64,000 nucleotides of DNA from Comamonas piscis (GCF_014109725.1 NZ_CP058554.1:806001-870000); one strand, 5' to 3'; counted from the first letter of the stretch, positions 34,297 to 43,900 are shown. Notes: generated by a model from the letters alone, not told the origin. Translations and numbers: made by a program.

Positions 34297-35112
34297 ATGA
34301 AAGTAGCCGCACTCCAAATGGTGACCAGCACGCAATGGGCGCACAACCGCGCCCAGGCCTGGCAACTGCTGCAGCAGGCGGCGGCTGCGGGTGCCGAGAT
34401 GGCGGTGCTTCCCGAGTACTTTTGCCTGATGGGCCAGCGCGATACCGACAAGCTGGCGCTGGCCGAGCCGTTTGGCGATGGCCCCATGCAGCAGTTTTTG
34501 GCCGACAGCGCCCGCAGTCTGGGTATCTGGATCGTCGGCGGCACCCTGCCTTTGCAAGGGCCGGATGCCGAGCATGTGTACAACAGCAGCTGCGTCTACA
34601 ACCCCCAGGGCGACTGCGTGGCGCGCTACGACAAGATCCACCTGTTCTGCTATGCCAATGAGCGCGAGTCCTATGACGAGCACCGGGTCATCGCACCCGG
34701 GAACACCGCAGTGCAGTTTGACTTGCCCAGCCGCGATGGCCAAAGCTGGCGCATCGGCCTGAGCACCTGCTACGACCTGCGCTTTCCCGAGCTGTACCGG
34801 CTGCATGCGCAGGCGGGCGCACAGCTGATGCTGGTGCCCAGCGCCTTTACCTACACCACCGGCCAGGCCCATTGGGCGCTGCTGCTGCGCGCGCGGGCGG
34901 TGGAGAACCTGGCCTATGTGCTGGCCGCTGCCCAAGGCGGCGTGCATGAGAACGGCCGCCGCACCTGGGGCCACAGCATGGCCATCAACCCCTGGGGCGA
35001 GGTGATGGCGCTGCAGGCCAGCGAGCCCGGCGTGGTGCTGGCCGATCTGGACTGGGCTGCACTGCAGCAGTGGCGCCAGCAGCTGCCGGCTCTCCAGCAC
35101 CGCGTATGCTGA
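34297..35112 (+). CDS. Carbon-nitrogen hydrolase (nitrilase superfamily, Nit1/omega-amidase-like)
   Basis: A 271-residue single-domain hydrolase with the full Glu-Lys-Cys triad: Glu40 in LPEYF, Lys113 in YDKIHLF, Cys158 in STCYDLRFPE. The arrangement is close to the NIT branch that cleaves deaminated glutathione and related amides; a metabolite-repair role is inferred. ATG 34297 starts the fold directly. The stop overlaps the start of the sensor kinase gene. Confidence 0.9.
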   Translation: MKVAALQMVTSTQWAHNRAQAWQLLQQAAAAGAEMAVLPEYFCLMGQRDTDKLALAEPFGDGPMQQFLADSARSLGIWIVGGTLPLQGPDAEHVYNSSCVYNPQGDCVARYDKIHLFCYANERESYDEHRVIAPGNTAVQFDLPSRDGQSWRIGLSTCYDLRFPELYRLHAQAGAQLMLVPSAFTYTTGQAHWALLLRARAVENLAYVLAAAQGGVHENGRRTWGHSMAINPWGEVMALQASEPGVVLADLDWAALQQWRQQLPALQHRVC

Positions 35113-37142
35113 TGGCGCATTGGGCGCAGTCGCTAGCGCAGCGCTGGCACCAAAGCTGGCGGCGCTGGTCGCTGTGGTCGGCGCTGGTGCTGCTGGTGGC
35201 GGGCACCCTGGTCACCCAGGTCTGGCTGGCGGGGCGCTATGAGATCTCCGAAGTGCAGCAGCGGCTGGACCGCGAGGCCCAGGATGCCGTCAGCGACATC
35301 CGCAGCCTGTTCAACGACAACGTCAACCGCCTGCGCAGCATGCCGCGCTATGACAGCGATGTCATGGCCTGGCAGTCGGCGGCAGCCGGCATCTTGCGCA
35401 ACCAGCGTGACCTGGCCCATATCGAGTGGCGCAATCCACAGCTGCAGATCGAGACCAGCGAGGAGTCGCCGTATTTGAACCTGCAGTGGTCGGCCATCGA
35501 CCGCACGGGCATGAACACCGAGAGCCATACCGCCTGCCTGCGGGCCCGCAACACGGGCGCTGCTTCGTATGCGGGCAGCTATTTTCTGTCGCAGGGCAAT
35601 GGCACGGGGCTGGAGCTGCTGGAGCTGTGCGTGCCGGTGATCACCGGTGATAAGTTGCATGGCTTTGCGGTGGCCACCTACATCCTGCAGAACGTGCTGT
35701 CGGACCTGGTCAGCGAGAGCCTGCGCCGCAACCATGAGCTGTCCTTCACCGAGACCGATGGCACGCGCCTGGCGATCGTGAGTACACCCAGGCGCGGCAC
35801 GCGGGTGTTCACGTCCAACCAGCTGCTCGATCTGCCGGGCGTGGCGCTGATGCTGCGGGTGGACAGCTGGCATGCGGCGCCCAATGTGTTCCCCAATGTG
35901 CTCACGGCCCTGGTCACCGGCATGTCGATCGCGCTGATCACCGTGCTGGTGGTGCTGGTGCGCGACAACCGCCGCCGCTTGAAGGCCGAGCGTGATCTGG
36001 GTGATGCGCTGGCCTTTCGCAAGGCGATGGAGGACTCGCTGGTGACGGGGCTGCGCGCGCGCGACCTGCACGGCAAGGTGACCTATGTGAACCCGGCGTT
36101 TTGCGAGATGGTGGGGTTCTCGGCCGAGGAGATTCTGGACCCGAGCAAGGCTACGCCCTACTGGCCCCCGGAGTTGGCGCCGGAATACGCACGCCGCCAG
36201 CAGATCCGCCTGTCCGGCCACTTGCCGCCGCCGCGTGAGGGCTATGAGTCCACCTTCATGCACAAAGATGGGCGGCGTTTTCCGGTGCTGATTTTCGAGG
36301 CTCCGCTGATCAATGCCGCCGGCATGCACACCGGCTGGATGAGTGCCTTTGTCGACATGAGCGAACAGCGCCGGGTCGAGGAGCTGTCGCGCGCCTCGCA
36401 GGAGCGCCTGCAGGCCACCGCGCGCCTGGCGACCGTGGGCGAGATGGCGTCGCTGCTCAGCCACGAGCTCAACCAACCGCTGGCCGCCATCTCCAGCTAT
36501 GCCACCGGCATCATGAACCTGCTGCCCGATGGCGCGCCGCCCGATGAGGTGCAGGAGCACCTGCCCGATGTGCGCATGGCCGTGCAGCGCATGGCCTTCC
36601 AGGCCGAGCGGGCCGGCAAGGTCATCAAGAGCGTGCATGGCTTTGTGCGCCGCCGCGACCAGTCGCGCGAGTTTGTGCAAGCCTCCGAATTGATGGATGC
36701 GGTATTGCCGCTGGTGCGGCTGCAGGCGCGTAAACTCTATGTCGATGTGGCCACCGAGCTGGCGCCCGGTTTGCCGGCCGTCTTTTGCGACCGGACCATG
36801 GTCGAGCAGGTGCTGCTCAACCTCAGCCGCAACGGCATGCAGGCCATGGACTATGGCGGCACGCACCCGCGGGTGCTGCAGATGCTGGTGCGGCTGGCGC
36901 CCAGCGACGACGGCCGTGATTGGGTGGAGTTTGTGGTGGCCGATGTGGGCGAGGGCATCACCGAAGAGGTGGCCGCCCGCCTCTACACCCCCTTCTTCAC
37001 TACCAAGGACGAGGGCATGGGCCTGGGCCTGAGCCTCTGCCGCACCGTGGTGGAGCAGCATGGCAGCCATCTGCGCTACCTGCCCCACCAGCCGCGCGGG
37101 ACCGTTTTCAGTTTTACCCTGCCAACCTGGCGCAACGATTGA
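35106..37142 (+). CDS. PAS-domain sensor histidine kinase, FixL/DctB-like architecture
   Basis: A protein of about 678 residues. A membrane helix lies at about 19-40, a periplasmic sensing region follows to about 275, then a second helix, then a PAS domain (VTYVNPAFCEMVGFSAEEIL). A HisKA domain carries the phospho-acceptor His in LSHELNQPLAAISSYA, and an HATPase domain has DVGEGITEE and GLGLSLCRTVVEQHG. ATG 35106 or 35112 (TGATG with the upstream stop); both imply coupling. The partner regulator follows 10 bp later. The ligand is unknown; the large periplasmic part suggests an extracellular solute. Confidence 0.9.
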   Translation: MLMAHWAQSLAQRWHQSWRRWSLWSALVLLVAGTLVTQVWLAGRYEISEVQQRLDREAQDAVSDIRSLFNDNVNRLRSMPRYDSDVMAWQSAAAGILRNQRDLAHIEWRNPQLQIETSEESPYLNLQWSAIDRTGMNTESHTACLRARNTGAASYAGSYFLSQGNGTGLELLELCVPVITGDKLHGFAVATYILQNVLSDLVSESLRRNHELSFTETDGTRLAIVSTPRRGTRVFTSNQLLDLPGVALMLRVDSWHAAPNVFPNVLTALVTGMSIALITVLVVLVRDNRRRLKAERDLGDALAFRKAMEDSLVTGLRARDLHGKVTYVNPAFCEMVGFSAEEILDPSKATPYWPPELAPEYARRQQIRLSGHLPPPREGYESTFMHKDGRRFPVLIFEAPLINAAGMHTGWMSAFVDMSEQRRVEELSRASQERLQATARLATVGEMASLLSHELNQPLAAISSYATGIMNLLPDGAPPDEVQEHLPDVRMAVQRMAFQAERAGKVIKSVHGFVRRRDQSREFVQASELMDAVLPLVRLQARKLYVDVATELAPGLPAVFCDRTMVEQVLLNLSRNGMQAMDYGGTHPRVLQMLVRLAPSDDGRDWVEFVVADVGEGITEEVAARLYTPFFTTKDEGMGLGLSLCRTVVEQHGSHLRYLPHQPRGTVFSFTLPTWRND

Positions 37143-37152
37143 AAGTTCAGAG

Positions 37153-37782
37153 ATGCAGCCGCTAGTGAATGCGACCGTGTATATCGTCGATGATGATGCC
37201 GAGGTGCGGGATGCGCTGGCCTGGATGCTGCGCTCGCGCCGTCTGCTGAGCGAAGGCTTTGCATCGGCCGAGGCCTTTGAAGCCATGCTGCGCAGCCGAC
37301 CGCCCCAGGTGGATCCGGCCTGCGCGCTCTTGGATGTGCGCATGCCCGGCATGAGCGGCCTGGCGCTCTTTGATCGTTTGGTCGAGATGGAGGTGATCGC
37401 TGCCTTGCCGGTGATCTTCTTGACCGGCCACGCCGATGTGCCGACGGCCGTGGCCACGGTCAAGCGCGGGGCCTTTGATTTTTGCGAAAAGCCGTTTTCC
37501 GACAACGCGCTGGTCGACCGCATCGAACATGCGCTGCAGGCATCAAGCGCCTACCTGGACACCCTGCGCTCGCAGCAAGGCGTGCGCGAGCGCGTGGCCG
37601 AGCTGACGGACCGGGAGCAGGCCGTCATGCGCCTGGTGATCGATGGCCTGCCCAATAAATTGATTGCCGATGGGCTGAGCATCAGCGTGCGCACGGTGGA
37701 AGTGCACCGCGCCCGAGTGTTTGACAAGATGCAGGTCAAATCGGCAGTGGAACTGGCCAACCTGCTGCGCGATCTGGCTTAA
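37153..37782 (+). CDS. FixJ-family response regulator
   Basis: A 209-residue two-domain regulator. The receiver has VYIVDDDAEVRDAL, phospho-acceptor Asp in LLDVRMPGMSG near residue 60, and Lys in FCEKPFSD. The C-terminal LuxR/FixJ HTH is LTDREQAVMRLVIDGLPNKLIADGLSISVRTVEVHR in residues 156-191. It completes a two-component pair with the preceding kinase. Targets cannot be read from the window. Confidence 0.93.
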   Translation: MQPLVNATVYIVDDDAEVRDALAWMLRSRRLLSEGFASAEAFEAMLRSRPPQVDPACALLDVRMPGMSGLALFDRLVEMEVIAALPVIFLTGHADVPTAVATVKRGAFDFCEKPFSDNALVDRIEHALQASSAYLDTLRSQQGVRERVAELTDREQAVMRLVIDGLPNKLIADGLSISVRTVEVHRARVFDKMQVKSAVELANLLRDLA

Positions 37783-37820
37783 ATATCGCAGCACACACCA
37801 AAGCACGCAGCATCAGAGAC

Positions 37821-37848
37821 AAAAAAGGCGCCCGTTGAACGGACGCCC
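37821..37848 (-). terminator. Terminator of the OmpA-like lipoprotein gene
   Basis: On the minus strand GGGCGTCCGT pairs, with one G-U, to ACGGGCGCC around a TCA loop, followed by six T (37821-37826). It lies between converging genes and serves at least the lipoprotein gene. Confidence 0.8.
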
Positions 37849-37871
37849 TTGTGCATGGAGACCAGCGGGTT

Positions 37872-38522
37872 TTAACGGCCTGGCTGCACTTCACCCACAA
37901 AGATTTCGACGCGGCGGTTGTGTGCGCGGCCAGCAGATGTGTCGTTGGTGGCGACTGGCTGGCGCGAACCCATGCCCTGTACCTGGATACGCGCGCCGTT
38001 CACGCCGCGCTGGGTCAGGTAGTTGCGTGCGCTTTCTGCACGGGCGAGGGACAGCGGATCGTTGATGCCGTCGTTGCCGGTGCTGTCGGTGTGGCCGATG
38101 ATGCGAACCTGGGCGTTTTGGTTGCTGCGCAGGCCTTCGGCAAAGCGGTCTAGGATGGGTGCGAAGTTGCCCTGGATGTCCGAGCGGTTGGTCTGGAACG
38201 AGATGTCGCTGGGGATATCGAGCTTGAGTTGGTTGTCAGGCGTCTGGGTTACGACAACGCCGGTGCCCTGGGTCGCCTGCTCCATCTCCTGCTTTTGCTT
38301 TTGCATGTGCTGCGACCAGATATAGGTGCCCAGCGCGCCGATACCAGCACCAATCACCGCGCCCGAGCCGGCATGGCCGCCAGCAATCGCGCCGACCGCA
38401 GCGCCGCCCAGTGCGCCTACGCCAGCGCCCGTGGCGGTTTGGCGTTGGGTGTCGGACATGTTGGCGCAACCGCTCAGAATGGCCAGGCTGGCAACGGCAG
38501 AGACTAGAATTTGTTTACGCAT
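37872..38522 (-). CDS. OmpA-domain outer-membrane lipoprotein (YiaD/Pal-like)
   Basis: A 216-residue lipoprotein. The signal is MRKQILVSAVASLAILSGC with lipobox LSGC. A glycine-rich hydrophobic region (GAGVGALGGAAVGAIAGGHAG) follows, as in glycine-zipper proteins. The C-terminal OmpA peptidoglycan-binding domain has IIGHTDSTGNDGINDPLSLARA and RVEIFV. It likely links the outer membrane to the wall. ATG 38522 gives a normal signal peptide; the longer frame does not. Confidence 0.93.
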   Translation of the reverse strand: MRKQILVSAVASLAILSGCANMSDTQRQTATGAGVGALGGAAVGAIAGGHAGSGAVIGAGIGALGTYIWSQHMQKQKQEMEQATQGTGVVVTQTPDNQLKLDIPSDISFQTNRSDIQGNFAPILDRFAEGLRSNQNAQVRIIGHTDSTGNDGINDPLSLARAESARNYLTQRGVNGARIQVQGMGSRQPVATNDTSAGRAHNRRVEIFVGEVQPGR

Positions 38523-38674
38523 GCTTGAACTCCTCTGATGCATGTGCCTTCCCGGAAAAGTGGGCAGGCCGTGAATGCAAATTGTGGGCAGTAGAACGCC
38601 CAATTGCCAGAGACAAAGTTCAAAAATGGTAAAAATGACGGCAATGAGCGGCCATGTCCTACGATTTGCGCAAG

Positions 38675-38803
38675 CTAGTCGCGAGGGGGCTGCTCATCTT
38701 TGCTTACGATTTCTCCTTTTTTGCGACCGGCAAACATCGTCCACCAGACGATCGCCACCAGTATGACCAACGCCAATAGCGCTTCCAACAATATCAGTCC
38801 CAT
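38675..38803 (-). CDS. Small single-pass membrane protein, antisense to the mltA 5' end
   Basis: A 42-residue protein: MGLILLEALLALVILVAIVWW forms one membrane helix, followed by a positive stretch (FAGRKKGE) and a short acidic tail. AAGGAG (complement of 38813-38818) lies nine bases before the ATG, an unusually good ribosome site for so short a frame. It overlaps the probable N-terminal codons of mltA on the other strand, so the two may be expressed alternately. Function is unknown. Confidence 0.6.
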   Translation of the reverse strand: MGLILLEALLALVILVAIVWWTMFAGRKKGEIVSKDEQPPRD

Positions 38804-39977
38804 CGGTGCCCGCTCCTTACGTATGCTGTCGATGGCTGCGATTGTAGGAATTCTGGCAGCCTGCTCCACCCAAGTCCCTTTGGATGAGCCGTCCTCTCCA
38901 ACGACGCGCCCACCGGTGTCGGGCAGCATCGAGGTGCTGCCACCCGATGCCAACGAGCCGCTGCCTCCGGCGATCCAGCAAGCCAAGAGCCGCTGGGTGC
39001 CTGTGCACTGGTCATCGGTGCCCGGTCTGGAGCAGGACAACCTGGCCGACGCCTGGAACGCCTGGATCAAAAGCTGCGGCCGCCCACCCGCGCCCTTTGC
39101 GCAGTTCTGCTCCGAGGTGCGGCGCATGAGCCTGGCCTCCACCGAAGAGCAGCGCGCCTGGATGGTGTCGCGCTTCCAGCCCTACCGCGTGGAATCGCTC
39201 GATGGCAATCCCGATGGCATGCTGACCAGCTATTTCGAGCCCATGCTGGAGGGCACGCGCCTGCCGGGCAATGGCTATTCGATACCGCTGTACAAATCAC
39301 CCGCCAGCCTGGGCACGCGCAAGCCCTGGTTCAGCCGCCAGCAGATCGAGACTTCGCCCCAGGTGCAGGCCGAGCTGCAGGACAAGGTGATTGCCTGGGT
39401 CAACGATCCTGTCGATGCGATGGTGTTGCATATCCAAGGCTCGGGCCGTGTGCGCATCACGGAGCCCGATGGCTCGGTGCGCCTGATCCGCGTGGCCTAT
39501 GCCGCCACCAATGACCACCCCTACAAGAGCATTGGCCGTTGGCTGCTGGACCAGGGCTTGGTGCGCGATGCCACCTGGCCGGGCATCAAGGCCTGGATTG
39601 CCGCCAACCCGAGCCGCGTCAACGAGTTGCTCTGGAGCAACCCGCGCTATGTCTTCTTCAAGGAAGAGCCGCTGTCGCCGCTGGATGCCGAGTTTGGCCC
39701 CAATGGCGCCCAGGGCGTGCCGCTGACCCCTGGCCGCTCGATTGCGGTGGACCGGGCCAGCATCCCCTACGGCACCCCCGTGTGGATGTCGTCCACTGGG
39801 CCGACCGTGCAGCTCAACCGCCTAGTGATGGCGCAGGATACGGGCAGTGCCATTTTGGGTGCCGTGCGCGCTGACTACTTTGCCGGTTGGGGCCATGAGG
39901 CGGGCGATTTTGCCGGCCGGGTCAAGCAGCCGCTGCGCTTGTGGGTGCTGTGGCCCCGGGGTGTGGCCAAGCGCTGA
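38763..39977 (+). CDS. mltA: Membrane-bound lytic murein transglycosylase A
   Basis: Cleaves peptidoglycan glycan strands. The lipoprotein lipobox is ILAAC about 35 residues in. The MltA domain includes GMLTSYFEPMLEGT and DAMVLHIQGSGRV, with catalytic Asp in VMAQDTGSAI, then RADYFAGWG (3D domain). The length of about 404 residues is normal. The start is uncertain: ATG 38763 gives a signal with basic residues, ATG 38823 a very short one, and no good ribosome site is seen for either. The 5' part overlaps the small antisense gene. Confidence 0.92.
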   Translation: MTNANSASNNISPIGARSLRMLSMAAIVGILAACSTQVPLDEPSSPTTRPPVSGSIEVLPPDANEPLPPAIQQAKSRWVPVHWSSVPGLEQDNLADAWNAWIKSCGRPPAPFAQFCSEVRRMSLASTEEQRAWMVSRFQPYRVESLDGNPDGMLTSYFEPMLEGTRLPGNGYSIPLYKSPASLGTRKPWFSRQQIETSPQVQAELQDKVIAWVNDPVDAMVLHIQGSGRVRITEPDGSVRLIRVAYAATNDHPYKSIGRWLLDQGLVRDATWPGIKAWIAANPSRVNELLWSNPRYVFFKEEPLSPLDAEFGPNGAQGVPLTPGRSIAVDRASIPYGTPVWMSSTGPTVQLNRLVMAQDTGSAILGAVRADYFAGWGHEAGDFAGRVKQPLRLWVLWPRGVAKR

Positions 39978-40001
39978 TCAGCCAGGTTTCTGCCAAAGAG
40001 A

Positions 40002-40027
40002 AAGGCCAGCCGCGAGGCTGGCCTTTT
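40002..40027. terminator. Bidirectional terminator between mltA and the Lrp gene
   Basis: AAGGCCAGCC (40002-40011) pairs with GGCTGGCCTT (40016-40025) around GCGA. T4 follows on the + strand and a TTTCTCTTT tract on the minus strand, so it can end both converging transcripts. Confidence 0.75.
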
Positions 40028-40055
40028 GCATGGGGCGGCTCTATCGCGCAACGCG

Positions 40056-40553
40056 TTAGCGCAAGGGCGAGCCCTTGGGGTTGGCCGTCATCGGCAGCGG
40101 CAGGGCGCTGCTGGACTTGACCTCGCCCAGCGAAAACGTGGTGTGTACATCTTTCACATTCGGCAGGCGCAACAGCACATTGCGGATAAAGCTGGAGAAG
40201 CTCTCCAAATCCTTGGCCACCACCTGCAGCTCAAAGGTGCCGGCGCCACTGATGTAGTGGCAAGAGGTGACCTCGGGCAGCAGGCGGATCGACTCTTCCA
40301 TGCGCAAGGTGATGTCGGCGGTGTTCTGCGCGGCATCGACGCGGACAAAGGCCAGCACGCCCAGGCCGAGCTTGTGGCGGTCCAGGATGGCGTGGTAGCC
40401 GGTGATGTAGCCGGCCTCTTCCAGCGCGCGCACCCGGCGCCAGCAGGGCGCGGCCGACAGCCCCACGCGCTGGGCCAGGTCGGCATTCGTCAAACGGGCG
40501 TTTTGTTGAAGCTCGTAGAGGATGGCCCAGTCGAATTTGTCAATTTGGTTCAT
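40056..40553 (-). CDS. Lrp/AsnC family transcriptional regulator
   Basis: A 165-residue regulator. The N-terminal winged HTH is FDWAILYELQQNARLTNADLAQRVGLSAAPCWRRVRALEE. A C-terminal RAM ligand domain follows with LAFVRVDAAQNT, SCHYISGAGTFELQV and KDVHTTFSLG. It is divergent from the indolepyruvate oxidoreductase gene, which it very likely controls; such pairs respond to aromatic or branched amino acids. Lrp-like boxes in the gap support this. Confidence 0.92.
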   Translation of the reverse strand: MNQIDKFDWAILYELQQNARLTNADLAQRVGLSAAPCWRRVRALEEAGYITGYHAILDRHKLGLGVLAFVRVDAAQNTADITLRMEESIRLLPEVTSCHYISGAGTFELQVVAKDLESFSSFIRNVLLRLPNVKDVHTTFSLGEVKSSSALPLPMTANPKGSPLR

Positions 40554-40610
40554 TTATCGCCATTATTGAGCAATATTCTTTCAAATACTAGGTAAAGCCC
40601 GGCAAGGAAA

Positions 40611-40625
40611 AGAATACTTTATTCT
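40611..40625. promoter_or_regulatory. Candidate Lrp/AsnC operator
   Basis: AGAATA-CTT-TATTCT is a perfect 15-bp inverted repeat, the length and AT-rich centre typical of Lrp-family sites. A second TATTCT half-site lies at 40574-40579, closer to the lrp start, so a dimer array could cover both promoters in the 214-bp gap (40554-40767). A TATAAA box at 40700-40705 may be a -10 for the + strand transcript but has no good -35. Confidence 0.5.
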
Positions 40626-40767
40626 CGCTGCCCGTCATACACTGCATCGATGAAGGACTGGGTGTTTTGCCCAGGCCGCTGGACTTGGTTCCAGACTCTT
40701 ATAAACGCCCCACAATCCCGGACCTGCCACAAGCGGCTACCGGGTGCTCTCCCCAGGAGACAAGACG

Positions 40768-40923
40768 ATGAATGCCTCACTCCCCGAGTCCGTCCGCAAA
40801 GCGCTGGAGACGGTCACGCTTGATGACAACCTGCAACGCAGGTTGCAACACAAATATGCAGCGGGCGGCGCAGCCGCACGTGGCGTATTTGGCGATGAGC
40901 TTGTTTGCCAAGGAGGTGTGTGA
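40768..40923 (+). CDS. Short ORF duplicating the start of the indolepyruvate oxidoreductase gene
   Basis: A 51-codon ORF with a good ribosome site (AGGAGA, eight bases before the ATG). Its first 20 residues, MNASLPESVRKALETVTLDD, are identical to those of the downstream enzyme, yet nine of the 20 codons differ and every change is synonymous. An eight-codon insert with a perfect hairpin (AACCTGC 40828-40834, GCAGGTT 40838-40844) follows. Then KYA resumes the match and the frame diverges. Its TGA overlaps the enzyme ATG (TGATG), so translation is coupled. It may be a leader peptide, or a remnant of a replaced orthologue. Confidence 0.6.
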   Translation: MNASLPESVRKALETVTLDDNLQRRLQHKYAAGGAAARGVFGDELVCQGGV

Positions 40924-43900
40924 TGAACGCTTCATTGCCCGAGTCGGTTCGCAAAGCGCTGGAAACCGTCACGCTCGACGACAAATACGCACTGGCCCAT
41001 GGCCGTGCCTTCATGAGCGGGGTGCAAGCCCTTGTTCGCCTGCCGATGCTGCAGCGCCAGCGTGATGCGCTGGAGGGCCTCAACACCGCAGGCTTCATCA
41101 GCGGCTACCGCGGCTCGCCACTGGGCGGCTACGACCAGGCGCTGTGGGCTGCCAAAAAGCATCTCAAAGAAAACAACATCGAGTTCCAGCCCGGCGTGAA
41201 TGAAGAGCTTGGCGCCACCGCAGTCTGGGGCACGCAGCAGCTCGACCTGTACCCGCAGAGCAAAAAGTTCGACGGTGTCTTTGGCATCTGGTACGGCAAG
41301 GGCCCGGGCGTTGACCGCAGCGTGGACGTGTTCAAGCACGCCAACATGGCAGGCACCGCCAAGCATGGCGGCGTGATCGCGTTGGCGGGTGATGACCACA
41401 TCAGCAAGTCCTCGACCGCGGCGCACCAGAGCGACCACATCTTCAAGGCCGTCGGCTCGCCGGTGTTCTTTCCCTCCAGCGTGCAGGACATCCTGGACAT
41501 GGGCCTGCATGCCTTTGCACTGAGCCGTTTCTCCGGCGTCTGGTCGGGCATGAAGACGATCCAGGAGATTGTGGAATCGTCTGCTAGCGTCTCGGTGGAC
41601 CCGGACCGGGTGAACATCATCACCCCCGATGATTTTGTGATGCCGCCCGGCGGCCTGCACATCCGCTGGCCCGATGCGCCGCTGGAGCAGGAAGCGCGGC
41701 TGATGGACTACAAGTGGTATGCGGCGCTGGCCTATATCCGCGCCAACAAGCTCAACTACAACGTCATCTCTACCCCCAACGACCGCTTTGGCATCATCGC
41801 CAGCGGCAAGGCTTTCAACGACACGCGCCAGGCGCTGATCGACCTGGGTCTGGATGACGACACCTGCCGCCAGCTGGGCATCCGGCTGCACAAGGTCAAC
41901 GTGGTATGGCCGCTGGAGGCCTCCATCACGCGCGACTTTGCGATGGGCCTGCAGGAGATCCTGGTGGTCGAGGAAAAGCGCCAGATGATCGAGTACCAGC
42001 TCAAGGAAGAGCTGTACAACTGGCGCTCGGATGTACGCCCCCATGTGCTGGGCAAGTTTGACGAGACCGATGGCGACCACTCGGGTGGCGAATGGTCCGT
42101 GCCCAACCCCAGCGAGCATTGGCTGCTGCGTCCCAAGGCCGATCTGACCCCGGCGCTGATTGCCCAGGCGCTGGCCAAGCGCCTCAAAAAGCTGGGCGTG
42201 CCCGACGACATCGTGCGCCGCATGGATGCGCGCCTGCAGGTGATTGCTGCGCGTGAGCAGGGGCTGAAGGACAGCGCGCAAGAGTCGGTCGACCGCCTGC
42301 CCTGGTTTTGCAGCGGCTGCCCGCACAACACCAGCACCCGCGTGCCTGAAGGCAGCCGCGCGGTGGCCGGCATTGGCTGCCACTACATGGTCAACTGGAT
42401 GCCGGACCGCAACACCAGCACCTTCACGCAAATGGGCGGCGAAGGGGTGACCTGGGTCGGGCAGGCTCCGTTCACCACCGACCAGCATATATTCTCCAAT
42501 CTGGGCGACGGTACCTACTTCCACAGTGGTCTGCTGGCCATCCGCCAAAGCATTGCCTCGGGCGTGAACATCACCTACAAGGTGCTCTACAACGATGCGG
42601 TGGCGATGACCGGCGGCCAGCGCGTGGGCGAGCGCCCCGAAGGCCATTCGGTGCTGCAGATCATGACCAGCCTGATCTCCGAAGGGGTCAAGAAGCTGGT
42701 CATCGTGACCGACGAACCCGAGAAGTACCAAGGCGTGCAGCTGGGCGCTGGTGTGACCGTGCACCACCGCGATGAGCTGGACCGCATCCAGCGCGAGTTC
42801 CGCGAGCTCAAGGGCACCACGGCCATCATCTACGACCAGACCTGCGCTACCGAAAAGCGCCGCCGCCGCAAACGCGGCACCCTGGCCACCCCCGCCAAGA
42901 CCGTCATCATCAACGAGGCGGTGTGTGAGGGCTGTGGCGATTGCTCGGTGCAGTCCAACTGCCTGTCGGTCGAACCGGTAGAGACCGATTTTGGCCGCAA
43001 GCGCAAGATCAACCAAAGCACCTGCAACAAGGATTTCTCCTGCGTCAAAGGCTTCTGCCCGAGCTTTGTCACCATTGAAGGCGGCCAGCTTAGAAAGGCT
43101 AAGAAAGAGAAAAAAGGCGACATGGCCAAGCTGCCGGCCTTGCCTGATCCGGTGCTGCCGGTGGCCACCCAGGCCTGGGGCATTGTGGTGGCAGGCGTCG
43201 GCGGTACCGGCGTGATCACCATCGGCTCCTTGCTGGGCATGGCTGCGCACTTGGAAGGCAAGGGCGTGGTCACGCAGGATGCGGCGGGTCTGGCGCAAAA
43301 GGGCGGCTCGACCTGGAGCCATATCCAGATCGCCAATTCGCCCAGCGCCATCTACACCACCAAGGTGGACACGGCCAAGGCCGACCTGATCATCGGTTGC
43401 GACCCGATTGTGGCGGCCAACAAGACCACTTTGTCTGCCATGCAGCAGGGCCGCACCTTTGTGGCGCTCAACACCCATGGCGCGCCGACGGCGGCCTTTG
43501 TGCACAACCCGAACTGGCAGTTCCCCGAGGCCGGTTGCGAATCGGCGATTCTGGCCGCAGTGGGCCAAGAGGGCGTGGGCATGTTCGATGCCGAGCACAT
43601 TGCCACCCAGGCGCTGGGCGACAGCATCTACACCAACCCGCTGATCCTGGGCTTTGCCTGGCAAAAGGGCCGGGTGCCGCTGTCCCATGCCGCGCTGATG
43701 CGGGCGATGGAGCTGAATGGCGTGCAGGTGGACAACAACAAGGCCGCCTTTGAATGGGGCCGCCAGTGCGCCGCCAACCTGCCCCAGGTACAGGCCATGT
43801 TTGCGGCCCAGCAAGTGATCCAACTGGTGAAAAAGCCATCGTTGCCCGAGCTGCTGGCCAAGCGCGTGGCCTTCCTGACCGACTACCAGGACAGCGCCTA

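Noticed and set aside
30379..37523. Long minus-strand frames opposite yhdP, the nitrilase-like gene and the sensor kinase
   Set aside because: Same reason: the + strand proteins have clear families and motifs, the antisense translations have none.
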